Shown here piece after piece: positions 56,064 through 64,000 of a DNA stretch of 64,000 nucleotides. A program made the translations under genes and the position numbers. Every line of letters begins with the position of its first letter. Position 1 is the stretch's first letter. The notes below the pieces were generated by a model that was not told the DNA's origin, did no database searches, and saw only the letters and a list, made by a program, of their open reading frames with translations. Origin of the DNA: Pseudomonas alcaligenes. Its GTDB lineage: Bacteria; Pseudomonadota; Gammaproteobacteria; Pseudomonadales; Pseudomonadaceae. The DNA lies in the NCBI RefSeq assembly GCF_041729615.1, contig NZ_CP154874.1, forward strand, positions 315,001 to 379,000, given 5' to 3'.

Positions 56064-57032
56064 TCAATCCTGCTGCTTTTCCGCCGGCAGCCGCAGTTCC
56101 CGCAGCCAGTGCTCGACCAGCGGCCAGACCTCGCTCTGCGCCTCCTTGCTGACCAGCATCTCGACATGCCCGAAGTCGCTGGAGAAGCCCTTGTCCTTGC
56201 CCAGCAGCAGGAAGCTGCGCGGCGCGGCGACGAACTGTTCGAACAGCTTGCGACAGGCCCAGGCCGGGTCCTGCAGGTCGCCGACGGCGCTCACCGCCAG
56301 CAGCGGCACCTGCACTTCGGCCATGCCGGCCCACCAGTCGCGCTCGCGATCGCCGAAACGGCCGAACAGGCGGTGCCAGCGCAGGCTTTCCAGGGCCAGG
56401 CCGATCGGCTCGTCCTCGGGGCCGCGCTTGAAGCGGGCGCCGGAGATATGATGGAAGCCCTTGAGCAGCAGCCGGCTACCCCACTCCACCGGCGGCACCT
56501 TGAGCGGCCAGTAGATGCGGCTGATCTGCGTGCCGAACAGGGCTGCCGAGGCGGCATCCTCGGTATTCAGGTAGCCGCCACCCAGTGCCGCGGCCAGGGT
56601 GGTGCCGCCCAGGGAGTGACCGACCCAGTGCGGCGTCTGCCCGGTCTGCTCGCGGACGAAGGCGGCGATGGCCGGCAGGTCGTAGCGCGCGTAGTCGGCC
56701 ACCGTGTTGTGCTTGTACGCCTGGTTACGCGGCGACAGGCCGTGGCCACGCATCTCGGCGATCCACACGTCGAAACCGGCCCGGGCCAGATAAGGACCGA
56801 GGCCGATGCCGCGCGGCGAGTACCAGAAGCGCCGGTTGGAGAAGCTGCCATGCAGCAGGATCACCGGCACGCCGGTGTGCGCCTGGTCGGCCAGGCCCAG
56901 GCGGGTCAGCGCCAGCTCGACGGAGAAATCCGGGCTGTTGCCGGGCTTGAGGCGATAGACATCTTCACTCAGATCGCCACGCAGCTCGGCGCTAACCAGG
57001 GCGACGGGAAACAATTCGCTACTGCTTTGCAT
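56064..57032 (-). CDS. Alpha/beta hydrolase
   Basis: A 322-residue alpha/beta-hydrolase-fold protein. The oxyanion region is PVILLHGSFSNRRFWYSPRG, and the nucleophile elbow is WVGHSLGGTTLAAALGGGYL. The acid and His ligands fit SAVGDLQDPAWACRKL and DFGHVEMLVSKEAQSE. A PHA-depolymerase or lipase relative is plausible; the same position in P. aeruginosa (PA1771) is annotated as a probable esterase/lipase. A terminator separates it from ppsA. Confidence 0.85.
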   Translation of the reverse strand: MQSSSELFPVALVSAELRGDLSEDVYRLKPGNSPDFSVELALTRLGLADQAHTGVPVILLHGSFSNRRFWYSPRGIGLGPYLARAGFDVWIAEMRGHGLSPRNQAYKHNTVADYARYDLPAIAAFVREQTGQTPHWVGHSLGGTTLAAALGGGYLNTEDAASAALFGTQISRIYWPLKVPPVEWGSRLLLKGFHHISGARFKRGPEDEPIGLALESLRWHRLFGRFGDRERDWWAGMAEVQVPLLAVSAVGDLQDPAWACRKLFEQFVAAPRSFLLLGKDKGFSSDFGHVEMLVSKEAQSEVWPLVEHWLRELRLPAEKQQD

Positions 57033-57043
57033 CTTCGATCTTG

Positions 57044-57073
57044 CATAAAAAAGGCGGGATCGCTCCCGCCTTT
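57044..57073 (-). terminator. Rho-independent terminator of ppsA
   Basis: AAAGGCGGGA-TCGC-TCCCGCCTTT is a perfect 10-bp stem (57050-57073). On the minus strand it is followed by TTTATGC. It lies 16 bp past the ppsA stop. Confidence 0.88.
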
Positions 57074-57088
57074 ACCGGTGAGGATGAC

Positions 57089-59461
<2,373 letters not shown>

Positions 59462-59616
59462 GGTGAACTCTCCACTGTATGTGGCAGAGCCGCCGCAGCG
59501 CCGCCGCAGCCTGGCTTTGCCTCAAGGAAATAAGTCACAATGCCGGCCAGTACGGGCCCGGCAAAGGGGGCCTATGATAGCCAAGAATCGTTCCTGACTT
59601 AAGGCCTCCGGCATCA

Positions 59617-60435
59617 ATGAAACGTACCGCTTTCTTCATCTCCGACGGCACCGGCATCACCGCCGAAACCCTCGGGCAAAGCCTGCTGGCGCAATTCGAG
59701 GCCATCAGCTTCACCAAGCTCACGCGCCCTTATATCGACAGCATCGAAAAAGCGCGGGCCATGGTACAGCAAATCAACCAGGCTGCCGAGAAAGACGGCG
59801 CCCGGCCGATCATCTTCGATACCGTGGTCAACCAGGAGATTCGCGACATCCTGGCCAAGTCCGACGGTTTCATGATCGACATCTTCTCGACCTTCCTCGC
59901 CCCCCTGGAGGCCGAGCTCAGCGAGCACTCCTCCTATTCGGTCGGCAAGTCCCACTCCATCGACAGCAACAGCAACTACATGGAGCGCATCGAGGCGGTC
60001 AACTTCGCCCTGGACAACGATGACGGCGCCCGCACCCATTACTACGACAAGGCCGACCTGATCCTGGTCGGCGTGTCGCGCTGCGGCAAGACGCCCACCT
60101 GCCTGTACATGGCGATGCAGTTCGGCATCCGCGCCGCCAACTACCCGCTGACCGAAGAGGACATGGAGCGCCTGCAGCTGCCGGCCGCGCTCAAGCCCTA
60201 CAAGCACAAGCTGTTCGGCCTGACCATCGACCCGGACCGGCTCACCGCCATCCGCCACGAGCGCAAACCCAACAGCCGCTACGCCAGCTACGCGCAGTGC
60301 GAGTTCGAGGTGCGCGAGGTGGAAAACCTGTTCCGCCGCGAGGGCCTGCCTTTCATCAACTCCACCCACTTCTCGGTGGAAGAGATTTCCGCCAAGATCC
60401 TGGTGGAAAAAGGCGTGGAACGCCGCCTCAAATAA
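59617..60435 (+). CDS. ppsR: PpsR, bifunctional regulator of PEP synthase
   Basis: A 272-residue pyruvate, water dikinase regulatory protein (DUF299). It contains [20 protein letters not shown] at the N terminus and the P-loop-like [20 protein letters not shown] around residues 151-170. It phosphorylates PpsA with ADP and removes the phosphate with Pi, switching the enzyme off and on. It stands divergent from ppsA with 155 bp between start codons, the usual gamma-proteobacterial arrangement. Confidence 0.94.
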   Translation: MKRTAFFISDGTGITAETLGQSLLAQFEAISFTKLTRPYIDSIEKARAMVQQINQAAEKDGARPIIFDTVVNQEIRDILAKSDGFMIDIFSTFLAPLEAELSEHSSYSVGKSHSIDSNSNYMERIEAVNFALDNDDGARTHYYDKADLILVGVSRCGKTPTCLYMAMQFGIRAANYPLTEEDMERLQLPAALKPYKHKLFGLTIDPDRLTAIRHERKPNSRYASYAQCEFEVREVENLFRREGLPFINSTHFSVEEISAKILVEKGVERRLK

Positions 60436-60458
60436 CCTTCAGCCGCCTGGTGGCCGCC

Positions 60459-61106
60459 ATGACCCTGATGGATGCAGTCCTGTTCGCGCCGATTGCCGCA
60501 CTCATCTCGCTCGGCCCCGGGCCGAACAACTTCTGCGCCCTGAACAACGGCATCAACTACGGCTTCCGTGCCGCCCTGCTGGCCACCTTCGGCCGGCTGG
60601 CAGCTTTCGCCATCTTCCTGTTCATCTCCGCCGTCGGCCTGGGAGCCATGCTGCTGGCCTCGGAAACCGCCTTCACCATCATCAAGTGGGTCGGCGCCGC
60701 CTACCTGGTCTACCTGGGCATCAAGACCTGGCGCAGCACCAGCTTCAGCGGCCTGCAGCTGAGCGACGAGGAGCCACTGCAACGCCAGCCGGTGAAGGCT
60801 CCGATAGCCCGCCTGATGCTCAACGAATTCCTGATCGGCATCAGCAACCCCAAGGCCATCCTGCTGTTCGCCGCGATCTTCCCGCAGTTCATCAAGCCGG
60901 ATCAGCCGGCGGCCGAGCAGTTTCTCTACCTGGGCAGCACCTACCTATTGGCCGAACTCTGCGTCGCCACCTTCACCTACGCCCTGTTCGGCATGCAGAT
61001 CCGTCGCCTGGTACGCAGCCGCAAGGGCATCAGCCGCCTGAACAAGGGCACCGGCGCCTTCTTCGTCGGCGCCGGCGGCCTGATGCTGGGCGTCAACAAC
61101 CGCTGA
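60459..61106 (+). CDS. LysE/RhtB-family amino-acid exporter
   Basis: A 215-residue membrane protein with about six helices. The family signature is SLGPGPNNFCALNNGINYGF near residues 15-34. Others are VGAAYLVYLGIKTWRSTSFS, NEFLIGISNPKAILLFAAIF, and TGAFFVGAGGLMLGVNNR at the C terminus. It exports amino acids or related metabolites; the substrate is not evident. The ATG at 60459 is 23 bp after the ppsR stop, so the two may be co-transcribed. Confidence 0.88.
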   Translation: MTLMDAVLFAPIAALISLGPGPNNFCALNNGINYGFRAALLATFGRLAAFAIFLFISAVGLGAMLLASETAFTIIKWVGAAYLVYLGIKTWRSTSFSGLQLSDEEPLQRQPVKAPIARLMLNEFLIGISNPKAILLFAAIFPQFIKPDQPAAEQFLYLGSTYLLAELCVATFTYALFGMQIRRLVRSRKGISRLNKGTGAFFVGAGGLMLGVNNR

Positions 61107-61113
61107 CGACGCC

Positions 61114-62301
61114 TCAGAAAGCGTCGCCCGGCACCCGCACCCAGCCTTCCATCAGGATGCGCGCCGAGCGCGACATGATGGCCTTGGTCACCGTCCACTG
61201 ACCGTCAACCTGCCTGGCCTGGGCGCCGACCCGCAGGGTGCCGGACGGATGACCGAAGCGCACCGCCTCGCGCTCGCCGCCGCCCGCCGCCAGGTTGACC
61301 AGGGTACCGGGCACCGCCGCCGCCGTGCCGATGGCCACCGCGCAGGTGCCCATCATGGCGTGGTGCAGCTTGCCCATGGACAGCGCCCGTACCAGCAGGT
61401 CGACCTCGTTCGCCTCGATGCGCTTGCCGCTGGAGGCCTGGTAGCTCTTGGGCTTGCTCACGAAGGCGATCTTCGGTGTGTGCTGGCGAGTAGTAGCCTC
61501 TTCGGCCGTCTTGATCAGGCCCATGCGCAGGGCGCCGGCCACGCGGATCTGCTCGAAGCGCGCCAGCTGCGCCGGATCGCCATTGATGGCCTCGCGCAGT
61601 TCGGTGCCCTGGTAGCCGATGTCCTCGGCATTGACGAACACGGTGGGGATGCCGGCGCTGATCATGGTCGCCTTGAAGGTGCCGACGCCGGGCACTTCCA
61701 GTTCATCGACCAGGTTGCCGGTGGGGAACATCGAGCCGCCCTCCTCGCCATCGTCGGACGGATCGAGGAACTCCAGCACGATCTCCGCTGCCGGGAAGGT
61801 CACCCCGTCCAGCTCGAAGTCGCCGGTCTCCTGCACCTGGCCATTGCTGACCGGCACATGGGCGATGATGGTCTTGTGGATATTGGCTTGCCAGATGCGC
61901 ACCACGCACACGCCGTTGTCCGGAATGCGCGCCGGATCGACCAGCCCGGCCTGGATGGCGAAGGCCCCGGCGGCGGTGGACAGGTTGCCGCAGTTGCCGC
62001 TCCAGTCGACAAAGGCCTTGTCGATGGAGACCTGGCCGTAGAGGTAGTCGACGTCGTGGTCCGGCTGGCTGCTTTTCGACAGGATCACGCACTTGGAGGT
62101 CGAGGACGTGGCGCCACCCATGCCGTCGATATGCGCGGCATAGGGATCGGGACTGCCGATCACCCGCATGAACAGCGCGTCGCGGGCCGGACCCGGCACC
62201 TGACAGCGCTCGGGCAGGTCCTGCAGGCGGAAGAACACGCCCTTGCTGGTACCGCCCCTCATGTAGGTGGCGGGAATCTTGATCTGGGGTTGATGAGCCA
62301 T
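61114..62301 (-). CDS. prpF: PrpF, aconitate isomerase for the AcnD methylcitrate route
   Basis: A 395-residue member of the PrpF (DUF453) family. It shows the N-terminal KIPATYMRGGTSKGVFFRLQ with the first active-site region, DWSGNCGNLSTAAGAFAIQA with the second Cys, and HPSGTLRVGAQARQ. It isomerises trans-aconitate or methylaconitate so that AcnD can serve in the 2-methylcitrate cycle for propionate. It follows acnD on the same strand; a palindromic repeat lies between them. Its start (MAHQPQIKIP) is at 62301. Confidence 0.92.
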   Translation of the reverse strand: MAHQPQIKIPATYMRGGTSKGVFFRLQDLPERCQVPGPARDALFMRVIGSPDPYAAHIDGMGGATSSTSKCVILSKSSQPDHDVDYLYGQVSIDKAFVDWSGNCGNLSTAAGAFAIQAGLVDPARIPDNGVCVVRIWQANIHKTIIAHVPVSNGQVQETGDFELDGVTFPAAEIVLEFLDPSDDGEEGGSMFPTGNLVDELEVPGVGTFKATMISAGIPTVFVNAEDIGYQGTELREAINGDPAQLARFEQIRVAGALRMGLIKTAEEATTRQHTPKIAFVSKPKSYQASSGKRIEANEVDLLVRALSMGKLHHAMMGTCAVAIGTAAAVPGTLVNLAAGGGEREAVRFGHPSGTLRVGAQARQVDGQWTVTKAIMSRSARILMEGWVRVPGDAF

Positions 62302-62324
62302 GATTTCGTCCTGGCTGAGTCAAG

Positions 62325-62379
62325 GTAGCCCGGATGCAATCCGGGAGGACTGGAGCACCCCGGATTGCATCCGGGCTAC
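62325..62379. repeat. Perfect 21-bp inverted repeat between acnD and prpF
   Basis: The arm at 62325-62345 (GTAGCCCGGATGCAATCCGGG, written here as GTAGCCCGG-N3-CAATCCGGG) is the exact reverse complement of 62359-62379. A 13-base spacer separates them. This 'tagcccggatgcaatccggg' type is a common intergenic REP-like repeat in pseudomonads (from memory). Confidence 0.75.
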
Positions 62380-62388
62380 AGGCTGAAG

Positions 62389-62410
62389 CCCCTCTCCCGA
62401 GGGAGAGGGG
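62389..62410. repeat. Single REP-like palindrome next to acnD
   Basis: CCCCTCTCCC-GA-GGGAGAGGGG, a perfect 10-bp stem. It is one copy of the motif that occurs as doublets at 24444, 28664 and 30413. It starts 14 bp after the acnD stop. Confidence 0.7.
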
Positions 62411-62423
62411 GTCAGTGCCGGCC

Positions 62424-64000
62424 TCAGCCGGCAGTGGACTCGAGGAAGTCCTGGGCGAAGCGCTGCAGCACGCCGCCGGCCTTGTACACGCGCACCTCGG
62501 CGGCGGTATCCAGGCGGCAGGTCACCGGCACCCTGAGCACTTCACCATTGCGGCGATTGACCACCAGAGTCAGGTCGCAGCGCGGCGACGGCTCGCCTTC
62601 GATGTCGTAGGTCTCGGTGCCGTCCAGCCCCAGGGTCAGGCGGGTGGTGCCCGGCTTGAACTCCACCGGCAGCACGCCCATGCCCACCAGGTTGGTGCGG
62701 TGGATGCGCTCGAAGCCTTCGGCGACGATGACCTCCACACCAGCCAGACGCACGCCCTTGGCAGCCCAGTCACGCGAGCTGCCCTGACCGTAGTCGGCGC
62801 CGGCGACGATGATCAGGTTCTGCTTGCGGTTCATGTAGGTTTCGATGGCTTCCCACATGCGCATCACCTGGCCTTCCGGCTCGACGCGCGCCAGCGAGCC
62901 CTTCTTCACCGCGCCGTCGACCACCACCATCTCGTTGACCAGTTGCGGGTTGGCGAAGGTGGCGCGCTGGGCGGTCAGATGGTCGCCGCGGTGGGTGGCG
63001 TAGGAGTTGAAGTCCTCCTCCGGCAGGCCCATCTTCGCCAGGTACTCGCCGGCGGCCGAATCCGCCAGGATGGCGTTGGACGGCGACAGGTGGTCGGTGG
63101 TGATGTTGTCCGGCAGGATTGCCAGCGGGCGCATGCCCTTGAGGGTGCGCTCGCCGGCCAGGGCGCCTTCCCAGTATGGCGGGCGGCGGATGTAGGTGGA
63201 CATCGGGCGCCAGTCGTACAGCGGGCTCTCGGCTTCCTTGACGGCGCCCAGGTCGAACATCGGGATATAGACCTGCTTGAACTGCTCCGGCTTGACGCTG
63301 GCGGCGACTATGGCGTCGATCTCCTCGTCGCTCGGCCACAGGTCCTTCAGGGTGATCGGCTTGCCGTTCTGGTCGGTGCCCAGCACGTCCTGCTCGATAT
63401 CGAAACGCACGGTACCGGCGATGGCATAGGCCACCACCAGCGGCGGCGAGGCCAGGAAGGCCTGCTTGGCGTAGGGGTGGATGCGCCCATCGAAGTTGCG
63501 GTTGCCGGAGAGTACGGCGGTGGCATACAGGTCGCGGTCGATGATCTCCTGCTGGATCTTCGGGTCCAGCGCGCCGGACATGCCGTTGCAGGTGGTGCAG
63601 GCGTAACCGACGATGCCGAAGCCGAGCTTTTCCAGCTCGCTCAGCAGGCCGGCCTCCTCCAGGTACAGCTTGGCCACTTTCGAACCCGGCGCGAAGGAGG
63701 TCTTGACCCAGGGCTTGCGCACCAGGCCCAGCGCATTGGCTTTCTTCGCCAACAGCCCGGCCGCCACCACGTTGCGCGGGTTGGAGGTGTTGGTGCAGCT
63801 GGTGATGGCGGCGATGATCACCGCGCCATCGGGCAGCAGCCCCTGGGCTTCCTCGGTCTTGGCCGCCGCCAGCTTGGCCTCGTCGGCGATGCCGCGCTCG
63901 TGCAGTGCCGAGGTCGGCAGGCGCTTGTGCGGGTTGCTCGGGCCGGCCATGTTGCGCACCACGCTGGACAGGTCGAATTCGAGTACGCGCTCGTACTCGG
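62424..64000 (-). CDS. acnD: AcnD, Fe-S 2-methylcitrate dehydratase, 5' part outside window
   Basis: The C-terminal ~525 residues of an aconitase-type enzyme. Cluster ligand segments visible are AITSCTNTSNPRNVVAAGLL and GYACTTCNGMSGALDPKIQQ. The swivelling domain has AGADYGQGSSRDWAAKGVRL and RIHRTNLVGMGVLPVEFKPG. The frame is open to the right edge, so about 340 residues are missing. It lies directly before prpF, which defines it as AcnD of the methylcitrate cycle rather than AcnA; the remaining prp genes are probably just outside the window. Confidence 0.9.
   Translation of the reverse strand, partial: EYERVLEFDLSSVVRNMAGPSNPHKRLPTSALHERGIADEAKLAAAKTEEAQGLLPDGAVIIAAITSCTNTSNPRNVVAAGLLAKKANALGLVRKPWVKTSFAPGSKVAKLYLEEAGLLSELEKLGFGIVGYACTTCNGMSGALDPKIQQEIIDRDLYATAVLSGNRNFDGRIHPYAKQAFLASPPLVVAYAIAGTVRFDIEQDVLGTDQNGKPITLKDLWPSDEEIDAIVAASVKPEQFKQVYIPMFDLGAVKEAESPLYDWRPMSTYIRRPPYWEGALAGERTLKGMRPLAILPDNITTDHLSPSNAILADSAAGEYLAKMGLPEEDFNSYATHRGDHLTAQRATFANPQLVNEMVVVDGAVKKGSLARVEPEGQVMRMWEAIETYMNRKQNLIIVAGADYGQGSSRDWAAKGVRLAGVEVIVAEGFERIHRTNLVGMGVLPVEFKPGTTRLTLGLDGTETYDIEGEPSPRCDLTLVVNRRNGEVLRVPVTCRLDTAAEVRVYKAGGVLQRFAQDFLESTAG

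Overview
The window is high-GC chromosomal DNA from a Pseudomonas species. Gene content and order match blocks known from P. aeruginosa, but several blocks that are separate there are joined here, so it is probably a related species (mendocina/alcaligenes-like; inference). The P. aeruginosa-like blocks are mexS-mexT-mexEF-oprN, muxABC-opmB, tpx, xthA, liuRABCDE, gor-galU-ugd, oprF-sigX-cmpX-cfrX-cmaX-rraA, and ppsA-ppsR. Both ends are cut: a siderophore-type ABC exporter runs off the left edge and acnD runs off the right edge.

Layout. 1-1.7 kb: iron-starvation sigma factor with a Fur box, and a PvdE/SyrD-like exporter. 1.7-19.3 kb: two complete RND efflux systems pointing at each other. MexEF-OprN, with its regulator MexT and the oxidoreductase MexS, is on the plus strand; MuxABC-OpmB is on the minus strand. 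A small secreted protein lies between them. 19.4-24.4 kb: thiol peroxidase, acetyltransferase, exonuclease III, a phosphate-binding/OmpA fusion and a TerC protein with a foldable leader. 24.6-36.4 kb: an acyl-CoA dehydrogenase with a divergent LysR regulator, then the leucine/isovalerate operon liuRABCDE followed by acetoacetyl-CoA synthetase, so leucine carbon can be carried through to acetoacetyl-CoA.

36.4-44.5 kb is the accessory region. Sixteen attC sites separate sixteen integron gene cassettes, all reading on the plus strand and visibly AT-richer than the host. No integron integrase gene is present in the window, so this is a cluster of attC sites lacking an integrase (CALIN) or the far part of a chromosomal integron. 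The cassettes encode small unknown proteins: an Imm50-type immunity protein, a DUF2199 protein, an ankyrin protein, an LprI/DUF1311 protein with an apparent ATT start, and several membrane, lipoprotein or secreted products. A frameshifted gene and a lone GTTAGGC core mark the left border.

44.7-64 kb returns to core genome: a tautomerase, a split PqiA pair, a TRIC/UPF0126 channel, glutathione reductase, a VOC protein, galU, ugd, oprF, sigX, the cmpX-cfrX-cmaX group, rraA, a Rieske protein, an alpha/beta hydrolase, PEP synthase and its regulator PpsR, a LysE exporter, and the methylcitrate-cycle genes prpF and acnD.
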